This document shows positions 51,840 through 60,650 of a stretch of 64,000 bases of DNA, in pieces. Positions within the stretch are counted from its first letter, which is position 1. Each line of letters begins with the position of its first letter. Under the pieces are notes generated by a model. It had not been told where the DNA came from, made no database searches, and was given only the letters and a program-made list of their open reading frames with translations. The position numbers and the translations under genes are program-made. The DNA is taken from contig OY771913.1 in the NCBI GenBank assembly GCA_963674975.1, positions 868,001-932,000 of the forward strand, read 5' to 3'. This DNA comes from UBA4781 sp963674975 (GTDB lineage Bacteria > Chloroflexota > Anaerolineae > Anaerolineales > Anaerolineaceae).

Positions 51840-52317
51840 CAGTCAAATCCTCCATTGTGATAAATATCTTTAATCCTTCGATCCGAAAGATCGGGTATAT
51901 TCTCTCTTCTGAAATTTGCAGCCCCTGTTCCAGGCAGGTCAACCTGCATATTTCGGCTACATCTCCGCTTCCTTCTATGTATATCGTGTTAATTTTTTGC
52001 GTTCTCACTTTTTGAATCGCATCCAGTGAGCGCTGCCGCACCAGTCGATACATATCGAAGGACGTATGGATATAATCAGCCAGCAAATTTGCCCGGTAAG
52101 CAATTCCCTGAGGGGTAAGGATATAACGCAATTTACGGCGCTCAATACGTCGTACCTTTATAAAGCCTTTTTCTATTAATCTCTTCAGATGCCAGTTTAC
52201 CGTTCCAACCGCCACGCCCAACCGTTCTGCCATGGTTGCCTGCGTGGTTTCGGGGTCAAATTCGATATGCTCCAGGATATCCAGGTCGCGATCTTCATGA
52301 TTTTGTTGATTTGTCAT
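51829..52317 (-). CDS. Winged-helix transcriptional regulator, probable cluster regulator
   Basis: This 162-residue protein has an N-terminal winged helix-turn-helix (LDILEHIEFDPETTQATMAERL followed by VGTVNWHLKRLIEKGFIKVRR), of the MarR/Lrp-like type found in proteins leading exopolysaccharide clusters. The C-terminal part (about 105-162) is an alpha/beta domain (INTIYIEGSGDVAEICRLTC) that may sense a ligand. It is the first gene of the upstream glycan operon. The leader is only about 15 bases with no ribosome-binding site. A palindrome overlaps its promoter, so autoregulation is likely. Confidence 0.82.
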   Translation of the reverse strand: MTNQQNHEDRDLDILEHIEFDPETTQATMAERLGVAVGTVNWHLKRLIEKGFIKVRRIERRKLRYILTPQGIAYRANLLADYIHTSFDMYRLVRQRSLDAIQKVRTQKINTIYIEGSGDVAEICRLTCLEQGLQISEERIYPIFRIEGLKIFITMEDLTDGE

Positions 52318-52325
52318 GGTTCAAT

Positions 52326-52340
52326 ATTCAATTATTGAAT
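52326..52340. promoter_or_regulatory. Palindromic operator candidate in front of the regulator gene
   Basis: ATTCAAT-T-ATTGAAT is a perfect 7-1-7 palindrome. It covers the end of the -10 and the expected start point of the minus-strand promoter at 52339-52367, a position suited to a repressor. Its CAATNATTG core recurs at 38441-38453. Confidence 0.55.
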
Positions 52341-52367
52341 TATAAAACAGGGGCTGGTATCCGTCAA
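52339..52367 (-). promoter_or_regulatory. Sigma-70-type promoter of the upstream glycan operon
   Basis: On the minus strand, TTGACG (52362-52367), a 17-base spacer and a perfect TATAAT (52339-52344) precede the regulator gene, whose ATG is about 15 bases after the predicted start point. Confidence 0.75.
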
Positions 52368-52459
52368 GAAAATAAAAATAAACAGAGAATAAAAAAGCAC
52401 TTGATAATCTAAAATGATATACTTTCTTCGTAAGCAATCATCTTTTTCTGGAAGAACAC

Positions 52460-53896
52460 ATGCATAAATCTGAAAAATATATCCACTATCAAACTCTGCG
52501 AAAATCTCATTGGGATAAAGTTGCCCAACAATTAGATCATTGGAAAGGCTGGGGGGGATATTACCGCAGCCGGTTAACAAAGATCTACCAGTTCCATATT
52601 CCTCCCAAGATGAACGTCCTTGAGGTCGGCTGCGCAAGGGGAGATCTGCTGGCTTCCTTGAAACCAGCCAAAGGGATTGGGATCGATTTTTCTTTTGAGA
52701 TGATCGAACGCGCCAGGCAGCTTCACCCGGAACTGACCTTCATTCAAGGGGATATTCACGAGATTGAACTTGAAGAGAAATTCGATTACATTATCCTTTC
52801 TGATCTGATCAATGATCTATGGGATGTGGAAGCGGTTTTTCATAAGATCAAGGCATGGTGTAAACCATCCACCAGGATCATCCTCAATCACTACAACCGG
52901 GTATGGGAGTGGGGACTGGCAGTAGCCCAAAAACTGCATCTTGCCCAGCCCACATTATCGCAAAACTGGCTTTCGGAAGACGATGTACAAAATCTGCTGT
53001 ATCTGGGCGGTTTTGAGGTCATTCACAGATGGGAAGAGGTGCTCGCACCGCTGCCTTTCCCTCTTCTTACGGCTTTCTGCAACCGCTTTCTGGTACGTTT
53101 CTGGCCCTTCCGTTCTCTTGCCATGACCACATTTACACTTGCTAGAGTTACCCCGACTGCCGCAGCACCAAAGAAAAAATCAACGGTTACTGTGGTTGTG
53201 CCGGCGCGTAACGAAGCCGGCAACATCCGGCAAATTTTCGAACGCGTCCCGCAGATGGGAGGCGGTACGGAACTGATCTTTGTGGAAGGACACTCACAGG
53301 ACAATACCTACGAGACCATCCAGAAAGAACTCAAGAAACACCCTGATGTTAAAGCAAGTCTGTTTCGGCAGGAAGGCAAAGGAAAAGGCGACGCGGTGCG
53401 GCTGGGTTATGCCAAAGCCAGCGGGGATATCTTGATGATCCTGGATGCCGATCTCACCGTTCCACCGGAGGATCTACCGCGCTTCTACCAGGCGATCGAA
53501 ACCGGTAGAGGGGATTTTATCAACGGTGTCCGTCTGGTATATCCGATGGAAAAACAAGCCATGCGCTTTTTCAACTATCTCGGCAACAAGAGCTTCAGCC
53601 TGCTGTTCTCTTTCTTCCTGGATCAAGCTGTAAAAGATACTCTATGCGGTACGAAAGTGCTGTGGAAAAAGGATTATGAGAAGATCGCCACCAACCGCTC
53701 ATACTTCGGCGATTTCGATCCCTTTGGTGACTTCGACCTGCTGTTCGGCGCTGCTAAGCTGGATTTGAAGATCGTCGATCTACCCATTCGCTATGCTGAG
53801 CGCACCTACGGCACCACCAATATCCAGCGCTGGAAACACGGCTGGCTGCTGTTGAAAATGGTCGTTTTTGCTGCACGGCGCATTAAATTTACCTAG
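52460..53896 (+). CDS. Methyltransferase-family 2 glycosyltransferase fusion
   Basis: This is a 478-residue two-domain protein. Residues about 30-190 form a class I methyltransferase domain (MNVLEVGCARGDLLASL, GIGIDFSFEM, FIQGDIHEI). Residues about 240-478 form a GT2 domain of the DPM1 type (VTVVVPARNEAGNIRQIFER, FVEGHSQDNTYET, LDADLTVP, DTLCGTKVLW). The usual VDGxSxD becomes VEGHSQDN. The pair could methylate and transfer one sugar in sequence, or act on the same lipid carrier. It is divergent from the regulator gene. GGAAGA precedes the start. Its stop overlaps the convergent methyltransferase gene by 4 bases. Confidence 0.83.
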   Translation: MHKSEKYIHYQTLRKSHWDKVAQQLDHWKGWGGYYRSRLTKIYQFHIPPKMNVLEVGCARGDLLASLKPAKGIGIDFSFEMIERARQLHPELTFIQGDIHEIELEEKFDYIILSDLINDLWDVEAVFHKIKAWCKPSTRIILNHYNRVWEWGLAVAQKLHLAQPTLSQNWLSEDDVQNLLYLGGFEVIHRWEEVLAPLPFPLLTAFCNRFLVRFWPFRSLAMTTFTLARVTPTAAAPKKKSTVTVVVPARNEAGNIRQIFERVPQMGGGTELIFVEGHSQDNTYETIQKELKKHPDVKASLFRQEGKGKGDAVRLGYAKASGDILMILDADLTVPPEDLPRFYQAIETGRGDFINGVRLVYPMEKQAMRFFNYLGNKSFSLLFSFFLDQAVKDTLCGTKVLWKKDYEKIATNRSYFGDFDPFGDFDLLFGAAKLDLKIVDLPIRYAERTYGTTNIQRWKHGWLLLKMVVFAARRIKFT

Positions 53897-54675
53897 AGAT
53901 TTTTTTCGAGAACGATCAGTGCAAACATTGCCCAGCGCTTCTGATCGAAGCGGCGTTCAATGCTTTTAAGGAACGCATTGCACCCAGCCGGAGCAAGGGA
54001 GCGCATGGAAACTCCACCGCTTAAAAGGTAGCGGAACGGCATAAATGACTGCAGTGCAAGCAGCTTGAATTCCGCGAATTTTTGTTCAAAGAGCGCCCGA
54101 TCGCGTTCAAACACGATCCAGGGCAGCGCCTGATTGGAGCTGGAAAGCGGTCCGTGCGAAGGGAACTGCCAGGTCTGCATCTCTACATCCATTGGCTCGG
54201 AATGAAAGTGATCCATCACCCAACGAGACCAGCGGCTCACCCAGGGTTCGATCATGATGATGCGTCCGCCCGCACACAGGGTACGCAGAGCTTCCTGCAG
54301 GAACTTTTCCACATCAGGGATGTGATGGAAAACATCCGTCATAACGATCGCCCGCAGCGTTTCATCAGGAAAAGGCAGCTGCATTCCATCCAGAACAGTA
54401 TCCACAAAGGGGCAGTAAAAAATTTCGGAAGCGATGGATTGGGCGCACACCTCTGTAAAGAATCCGGCTCCGGAACCGATCTCAAGGATCTGCCCATCCA
54501 GAGCGGGAAGCTGATCCATCTGCATTCCATACCACTCCTGATAGATGGCATGTAAAAAACGCTTTTCCTTGATGATCGTTCTGCGCCGGTAGGTAACCTG
54601 CGGATCATCCAGATCAAGCTGAGCTGTACCGGGATAAGCCAGGATCTTATTGATAAAACTCTTCTTTTCAGCCAT
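53893..54675 (-). CDS. Class I SAM-dependent methyltransferase
   Basis: This 260-residue protein has motif I QILEIGSGAGFFTEV (about 62), TDVFHHIPDVEKFLQEA after motif II, and GGRIIMIEPWVSRW, a common arrangement in small-molecule and glycan methyltransferases. No substrate can be assigned. It is encoded 17 bases after the membrane glycosyltransferase gene on the same strand and overlaps the methyltransferase-GT2 fusion tail to tail. Confidence 0.8.
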   Translation of the reverse strand: MAEKKSFINKILAYPGTAQLDLDDPQVTYRRRTIIKEKRFLHAIYQEWYGMQMDQLPALDGQILEIGSGAGFFTEVCAQSIASEIFYCPFVDTVLDGMQLPFPDETLRAIVMTDVFHHIPDVEKFLQEALRTLCAGGRIIMIEPWVSRWSRWVMDHFHSEPMDVEMQTWQFPSHGPLSSSNQALPWIVFERDRALFEQKFAEFKLLALQSFMPFRYLLSGGVSMRSLAPAGCNAFLKSIERRFDQKRWAMFALIVLEKNL

Positions 54676-54692
54676 TTTCTATGAAAACTCCT

Positions 54693-56684
54693 TTAATGAC
54701 AGCCGCTGATATCAGCCAGGATGCGGAAATCACCGGTCCACTCGTTTTCTTCATCAAGCGTGATCACACAGGGAGAGGAGAGCAGTTCCTGCTCGTCGGG
54801 CGTGAGAGATTTCCAGTACTCCCGATCATAATAGAGGTAATCATAACCTGCCTGCGCCATGAGAGCTGGATCGGGATCATAAACCAGTTCTTCCCATTCT
54901 CTTTTGGGTTCGTAAAAATCGACAGAAGAATTTCCGGTTCGTGCAAAGAGGGTGATTGCGCGTGGAATATTTGCATCCAGAACCAGTGCGTCCTCATCTA
55001 ATTCATCCCAATATTTATCCATCACACGCACGTCCATCTCGGTGATGAAAATGCCCAGTTTTTGATCCTGTATGCCGGATAGTTCCGTACCCAAAACAAC
55101 CATCCCTCCGAAAATAGAGAGGAGTGCCAGTATACCGATCAGTATCTTTGTATTCTGGCTGCGGTTCTTGAGCCAGTAATAAACAACAGGAACCGCAAAC
55201 AGGAGACTGACCTCCAAAAAGTCATTCTGCACCCGGTTGACCGCCGTGTTGATGCCTTTTGAGATGATCTGTACAAAACAAAATGCTAACCCAATGAAAG
55301 CACTGCCGATATAAGCCGCTTCGGCAAATTTCCTGTTCTTCCATGATTTCCAGCCCCAGATCACCACCAACGGGAAAACAAACGCCAGCGGTCCGAACTC
55401 CAGCAGCAGAACCAGCAAATGGATCGGATTGGTAATGGTCAGTTCACCCAGGTGCGGGTCAACGAAGCTGGGCGGGAATACAAATTCGATGTTGAAATCA
55501 TGATATGAGGTATAGCCCGGATTTAATATATTGTTCAAAATCGCGGTGAAAAATCCGCCTTGCAGAAACACTACCAGCCAGGTCAGCGCCAGCATGACCA
55601 AATTGCGTTTGGCAGTCTTTTTAACCTCACTATCTTTGTTCCCCAACTGGACCAAATGAATAAGGATCAGTATTCCGCTCAGAAAAGCGAACATCGTTTC
55701 ATCCATCAATCCCAATGCAGCCATCAGAATGCCGACGATGGAAATCGCTTTGATGTCTTTTGCTCTGTTATACAGCAGCAGAACAAGGATCAGGATTAAA
55801 ACACTGATGTTATCCCACCCTACTCCCAGCACGGATGGTTTGATAAAGCCATTGGTGAAAGCAAAGGGGATGGAGATAGGCGCCATGCCCTGCGCCGCCC
55901 AGGGGCTGATCAACGCAGTACGCAGATCAGCACCGCTGTTCAATCCGCTCCCCACCCGCCGGATCGCCGCATCAAAAGTATCAATTACGGAAGATGGGAA
56001 AAGCAGCAGCAGCCAGCGTGTTCCACCAGCCAGTAAATGGAATGCTCCTCCAACTACACCCACCAGTTTATTTTTCGTGATCCGGTAAACCCAGATGCCT
56101 ATCAGCACCGTGCTCATGCTCAAGGTGAACGACTGCACGAATGCCAGGGCTGTCCACGGGTATAGATCGCCTACACGCATGAACTGAGCCGCGATTAAAT
56201 AACGAAGATAATGTTCATCCAGAACCACGCTGGTATCGCAGGGAAAGTGAGGTGGAATATCGCCTGAAGCGATCATCGAAACCAGCGGGAAGGTCTTGAA
56301 CTCATCCCAGATGGACATACCGCGCGCAACCATATAGAAGATATAGAAAAGGACTAGAAAGGCAATCCACTGCCACGGCTTGATGGGAAAGAACTCTTTT
56401 AATGAAATTTTCTTACGGAAAAGATGAATACAGGAGAGAATTCCAGCCACAAACACCATCAAAGCTGCCAGCCAGAACGCAAGCAGCGGGTCGAGGACTC
56501 TTCCCAGAAGATTGGCGATCCAGCTTTCGATGAGCAGCCCGGCAGCAGCACCAATGATCAGGAATTCATTTTTTTGGAGCTTGAAAATACCCCTGATCAG
56601 AAAGATCCCACCCAATCCCCATAATAAACACCAGATGCCAAAACCAATTGAACCGCTGGAAAGATGTTGAATGATCGCGTTCAT
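54693..56684 (-). CDS. Large polytopic membrane protein, GT-C-like
   Basis: This 663-residue protein has about 14 hydrophobic segments. A large external loop follows the fourth or fifth segment (SIWDEFKTFPLVSMIASGDIPPHFP, with WDEF acidic pair). About 130 soluble residues end the protein (MDKYWDELDEDALVLDANIPRAI). This is the shape of GT-C transferases that use polyprenyl-linked donors, but no family can be named with confidence. It starts a minus-strand run separated from the aminotransferase gene by 54 bases. Confidence 0.6.
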   Translation of the reverse strand: MNAIIQHLSSGSIGFGIWCLLWGLGGIFLIRGIFKLQKNEFLIIGAAAGLLIESWIANLLGRVLDPLLAFWLAALMVFVAGILSCIHLFRKKISLKEFFPIKPWQWIAFLVLFYIFYMVARGMSIWDEFKTFPLVSMIASGDIPPHFPCDTSVVLDEHYLRYLIAAQFMRVGDLYPWTALAFVQSFTLSMSTVLIGIWVYRITKNKLVGVVGGAFHLLAGGTRWLLLLFPSSVIDTFDAAIRRVGSGLNSGADLRTALISPWAAQGMAPISIPFAFTNGFIKPSVLGVGWDNISVLILILVLLLYNRAKDIKAISIVGILMAALGLMDETMFAFLSGILILIHLVQLGNKDSEVKKTAKRNLVMLALTWLVVFLQGGFFTAILNNILNPGYTSYHDFNIEFVFPPSFVDPHLGELTITNPIHLLVLLLEFGPLAFVFPLVVIWGWKSWKNRKFAEAAYIGSAFIGLAFCFVQIISKGINTAVNRVQNDFLEVSLLFAVPVVYYWLKNRSQNTKILIGILALLSIFGGMVVLGTELSGIQDQKLGIFITEMDVRVMDKYWDELDEDALVLDANIPRAITLFARTGNSSVDFYEPKREWEELVYDPDPALMAQAGYDYLYYDREYWKSLTPDEQELLSSPCVITLDEENEWTGDFRILADISGCH

Positions 56685-56738
56685 TCTTCCGCTCCTTTTA
56701 CAGAATCGGTCGCTTTCCTCCAGAAAAGCTCCCGTGCT

Positions 56739-57947
56739 TTATTTTAATGTATTAACGCCGGAAACGATTTTTTCCACCTGTTCATCTTTTAAGGAAGGAT
56801 GAATCGGCAGATTGATCATGGATCGGCTGCACAGTTCGGAATTAGGAAACTCCACGCCATTGGTATAAAAACGATATGCGCTCAGATACGGCACACTATA
56901 TTCGATCACCCGCCCTGCCTGCACGCCCCTGCGTGCCAGCTTATCAATAGTCAGTTCTCTTTGCGGAACACGAATTGCATAATGGGAATAAGTCGCTCCA
57001 TCCACCAGGGGCGGCAGCACCCACTCTGCCGGCACTTTCAGGTGTTCATGGTAATAGGCGGCAATTTCCCTGCGCCTGCGAATGATGGAATCATATTTTT
57101 CGAGCTGGACCAATCCCACGGCGGCTTCTGCCGGCAGTAAGCGCTCCATGGCGTCTGGAGGAAAACGGATCTGCTCATCTAAATGATAGGCTTTTGTCAG
57201 CTTATTCAGTACCGCCGTCTTCTCCTGCAGCCAATACACCACACCGTAGAATCCGTCATAAAAAGCGGGGAAGAGAGCCAGCAAATAAGCAAGCCGTTTC
57301 ATCGTCTTGAACCAGGCTGGTCGATCAAAATGGGCATCACGATAAGCGCGCACCCGTTCTGCCAGCGCTTTATCCTGAAAGGTCATCATACCGCCGAAGA
57401 TCGAGGAAATGACCTTGCTGATCCCCAGCCCAAAAAGTGCGCAATCTCCTGCAGTGACAACCGGTTCCCCTTTAAAACTCGCACCAAAAGAATGAGCACA
57501 ATCCTGAATAACCCAGATCTTATGCCCGCAGCGTTTCTGGGCATTCTGCACGATCTTCTGCAGCATGTGCACATCCAGCGGATAACCGTACAGATGGGTA
57601 GGAATTACAGCCCAGGTATCGGGGGTGATGGCATACTCCAGCTTTTCAAGCTGTATATTGTAATCATCCAGAGAAGAATCGATAAATACGGGTGTATTCC
57701 CACTGAGAATGGTTGCATGCGCCACCACTGAACAGGTATAAGCGGGCTGGATGATCTGCTTTTTCTCAATTCCTTGAGATTTTAGAAAAGTCCATAATGC
57801 GCTGCGCCCGTAAGGGAATACAACCGCATCGGCGCAGTTGAACTTTTCAGCAAATGCTTTTTCAAACGCAGCAGCTGTAGCACCCGCATGAAATAAAAAC
57901 GCGTTTATTTCACGCTGATCGAAGTAAGGTTTTAAACGCGGGATCAT
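56739..57947 (-). CDS. DegT/DnrJ/EryC1-family sugar aminotransferase
   Basis: This 402-residue PLP enzyme has FPYGRSALWTFL (phosphate loop), VIQDCAHSFGA and the PLP Lys in GLGISKVISSIFGG. The usual SxxK of the family reads S-K here. Such enzymes install an amino group on a keto-sugar nucleotide. It is the only such enzyme in the window and could supply the aminotransferase step missing next to PseB, although it lies 11 kb away and in another operon. The start (MIPRLKP) overlaps the deacetylase stop in ATGA. Confidence 0.82.
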   Translation of the reverse strand: MIPRLKPYFDQREINAFLFHAGATAAAFEKAFAEKFNCADAVVFPYGRSALWTFLKSQGIEKKQIIQPAYTCSVVAHATILSGNTPVFIDSSLDDYNIQLEKLEYAITPDTWAVIPTHLYGYPLDVHMLQKIVQNAQKRCGHKIWVIQDCAHSFGASFKGEPVVTAGDCALFGLGISKVISSIFGGMMTFQDKALAERVRAYRDAHFDRPAWFKTMKRLAYLLALFPAFYDGFYGVVYWLQEKTAVLNKLTKAYHLDEQIRFPPDAMERLLPAEAAVGLVQLEKYDSIIRRRREIAAYYHEHLKVPAEWVLPPLVDGATYSHYAIRVPQRELTIDKLARRGVQAGRVIEYSVPYLSAYRFYTNGVEFPNSELCSRSMINLPIHPSLKDEQVEKIVSGVNTLK

Positions 57948-58885
57948 ATTTCTACACTCCATCGATCCATGCGTCTGAAAGTATAATGCTGCACAATTTC
58001 GTCCATGATCTTTCGAAATGCGTTTTCTTTCTGCGTATATGTCATCTGCAGCGCTTTGGGCACATATACTCCCTGCCGGCTCTCCGGCATCTGGTCGCTG
58101 AATTCTGTCAGTGTGTAATCGACAAAATCGGAAAGATGAAATTGAAAATGAACCGGGATTTCTCGCCGGATCAACGCATTCAAAATATCCGAATAAACTT
58201 TCCAGCCGAACAGCAAATAAAATGTAGCGGTAAACGGAAGATGGAAAACGGGAGAAACTGAGATCGGAAATTCTGCGATCCCATCCTTTCCCTTTTTATC
58301 CAGCCTGTTCTGCAGGGTGCGGTAAGGCTGCCGGGGAGCCAACATGTAAGAATTCTGCCCCATGGTTGAGCGGTCGATGGAAGGTCGAGACCGCATGGAA
58401 AGCCAGTGGCTCAATTTCAATAGCGGCATGAAGCTGGTTGGAAAAACAGAAGAATCGTATGTATAGCCCAATTCTTTGAGAATTGGAGCCGCATCATCCG
58501 AAATGTTCCACCCCGGCGAACGGAACCCGACCGGCTTTACCCTCAGCTTCTTCAGGCAGATATCTTCCATGGATTGGATTTCTACCTTTTTTTGATCCGG
58601 TTGAAGAAAGCGAAATCCCTGAGTATGGTGCATGGTATGATTGGCGATCTCATGCCCGCCAGCCAGCATATCTCTGGCAGGTTGTATATTCTGCTCGAAA
58701 TTGAGATCATTCCCGACCATGAATAAAGTTAAGGGGCATTGGTAAGAATTAAAAAAATGCAGAATATTTTCCAGCCCGATCTGCATTTCTGCATAGGAAT
58801 AACCGCCTTTTCGTCGGCAGCCTGTTCCCTTGTAAATAGACGCAAGCGAATCCACATCGATCGAAACAACTGCGTTCAGGTTCAT
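57944..58885 (-). CDS. Polysaccharide deacetylase (NodB-like)
   Basis: This 313-residue carbohydrate esterase family 4-type protein has the Asp pair in SIDVDSLA, the metal His residues in GGHEIANHTMHH and the RSPGWNIS active-site element, with HFQFHLSDF near the end. It removes acetyl groups from N-acetyl sugars. No signal peptide is seen, so it probably acts on a cytoplasmic intermediate. It overlaps the downstream aminotransferase gene and the upstream 547-residue gene by 4 bases each. Confidence 0.83.
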   Translation of the reverse strand: MNLNAVVSIDVDSLASIYKGTGCRRKGGYSYAEMQIGLENILHFFNSYQCPLTLFMVGNDLNFEQNIQPARDMLAGGHEIANHTMHHTQGFRFLQPDQKKVEIQSMEDICLKKLRVKPVGFRSPGWNISDDAAPILKELGYTYDSSVFPTSFMPLLKLSHWLSMRSRPSIDRSTMGQNSYMLAPRQPYRTLQNRLDKKGKDGIAEFPISVSPVFHLPFTATFYLLFGWKVYSDILNALIRREIPVHFQFHLSDFVDYTLTEFSDQMPESRQGVYVPKALQMTYTQKENAFRKIMDEIVQHYTFRRMDRWSVEI

Positions 58886-60525
58886 GACTTCTTCGCCCCT
58901 GCCAGCCGGATCTCTTCCTCATGCAAGAGAGCACCATCCAACGCTTTAAAATCCACTTCCCGCAGTTCACTCCCTCCGGATAGCGCCAGCGGATAACGCG
59001 CCGACGCCATATGAATAGCAGTAAAACCGGATGCACTGAAAAGGGCTTGAACAGCTTTCACCGTTTTTCCCATGATGGTTTTCTTGATGCGGATCGAATC
59101 TTCATCAAAAAAGCATTCCGTTTTCAAGATCATCTCCGCAGAACCGGTAGGGCTGACCAGTATTTTTACCATCACCCTTTTCACCAGCTCATTGAAAAGA
59201 CGAATGCGCATCAAAGAGAGGTTCGCCAGCCGTAATAAGAGGAATTTCCCCGGACTCTGTTCCATACTTTTATACTCTTCAAGCGGAACAGAGAAAGAAA
59301 TGCGGCTGCCTTCAATTTTGACAGTTTCATTCTTTAAATGGGTATGCTGAGAGGTCAAATAAATTCCATGCTGCATGCGCAGGATCAAGCCGCAGTCATT
59401 ATAAATAAGCTGCGCTTTCTTTTTATCAAAGACCTTGCAGACTCCCCCGTTGGCTATTCCAAGCACCGCATAATAACGGCTGTTCCCGCGGATAGATAAT
59501 CCGGCTTCTTGAAAATCCTGCTGGACAGCTCCGTTTTGACAGGGAAGCACTGCCGACTTCGATGGGGGTGCTACCTTCTGTTCCTCTGCCAAGATCATGC
59601 TGGAAAGAAGCGGCGCCAGGTTCCCAATATCCATATCGGTCACCCGCACGGTCTTCCCTTCTTCACTTGATCTCTGCATGAAAGTCTGCAGGGCAGCCGC
59701 TTCGGGAAGCATTTTCCCCAGCAGTGCTACCCCACCCGGATAATAAACGGCGGTACGCCTGCTGCCGTATTCACCGCCAAAACTTCCATCGGGATGCGCG
59801 AAATAGGTCAGAAAACGGATCGCTTTTTCAAGGGATGCCCGCAGCTTCTTATCCTGTGTCAATCGAAAGACCTGCGCCAGGTAGTGCACGCACAGCGTTT
59901 GATATCCGGGGTCGGCTCCGTCATATTCCAGATACCAGCCCTCCGCTGATTGCCTTGCGATGATCTGATCGACCAGTTCCTGCCCGGCTTGCAAGAAAGC
60001 GGTTTCATTAAAATATGAACCGGCTTCCAGCAATGCCAGGGCGCTGCCCGCCAGATGGTTGGAGATAAAGCTGTGCTGTTCTCTATGCTTCACAAGGTAG
60101 ACAGCACTGCAATAAAGCCGTTCTTCAATTTTCTTCTTTTTTAATGGATCATAAGCCGGTAGAATAAATTGAAAGGCGTTTAATAACGGATGCAGCAGAA
60201 AGGCAGTGGCACCGTAGCTGTGTTCATACGGGTAAGCCTGATCGAAGCTGCCATCAGTATGTTTGATGGAAAGAGCAAACTCCAATCCCAACTGGACGGC
60301 GTCTTTTGCTTTTGCTTTAAGAGTGGGTTCTTTTTCTTCCCTTGCGTACCAGCATAACGGCAGTACCAGGCGCTGAAAGGTGGCTTCGGGATAATCGCAC
60401 AGCTTCCATGCCCAGAAGCGGCGATCGAAACAACCCCGGGTCTTTGAAAGCGGATCCTGATCCTGCAGATTGAGTGCTCTGTGGCAGGCAAGCATGAGCT
60501 GATCATGAATCGAAATAGTTTTCAT
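58882..60525 (-). CDS. Large helical-repeat-like protein of a glycan operon
   Basis: This is a 547-residue protein (start uncertain) without a signal peptide. The first 320 residues read as a helical-hairpin repeat domain with Trp/Tyr/Gly-rich turns (EGWYLEYDGADPGYQTLCVHYL and FAHPDGSFGGEYGSRRTA). That pattern is seen in alpha/alpha-toroid glycan lyases, epimerases and prenyltransferases. The remainder is beta-rich, as in heparinase-like sheets. I cannot name a family. It overlaps the deacetylase start by 4 bases, so it probably works on the same glycan. No strong ribosome-binding site was found. The ATG at 60525 starts the conserved region. Confidence 0.55.
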   Translation of the reverse strand: MKTISIHDQLMLACHRALNLQDQDPLSKTRGCFDRRFWAWKLCDYPEATFQRLVLPLCWYAREEKEPTLKAKAKDAVQLGLEFALSIKHTDGSFDQAYPYEHSYGATAFLLHPLLNAFQFILPAYDPLKKKKIEERLYCSAVYLVKHREQHSFISNHLAGSALALLEAGSYFNETAFLQAGQELVDQIIARQSAEGWYLEYDGADPGYQTLCVHYLAQVFRLTQDKKLRASLEKAIRFLTYFAHPDGSFGGEYGSRRTAVYYPGGVALLGKMLPEAAALQTFMQRSSEEGKTVRVTDMDIGNLAPLLSSMILAEEQKVAPPSKSAVLPCQNGAVQQDFQEAGLSIRGNSRYYAVLGIANGGVCKVFDKKKAQLIYNDCGLILRMQHGIYLTSQHTHLKNETVKIEGSRISFSVPLEEYKSMEQSPGKFLLLRLANLSLMRIRLFNELVKRVMVKILVSPTGSAEMILKTECFFDEDSIRIKKTIMGKTVKAVQALFSASGFTAIHMASARYPLALSGGSELREVDFKALDGALLHEEEIRLAGAKKS

Positions 60526-60559
60526 ACGTGTATGATATTCATTTTCATTGAGTATGCTC

Positions 60560-60588
60560 TTGCATACTGGCGAAAGAATTACTATCAT
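60560..60588 (+). promoter_or_regulatory. Possible promoter of the class V aminotransferase gene
   Basis: TTGCAT (60560-60565), a 17-base spacer and TATCAT (60583-60588) lie upstream of the gene at 60651. The -10 differs from consensus at one base and the -35 at three. The span overlaps the leader of the divergent gene. Confidence 0.35.
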
Positions 60589-60650
60589 ATTATCATTATT
60601 TTGTTTCGTCAAAAGATGCCCCATTAGGGAAATATGGATAGGAGAGTAAT

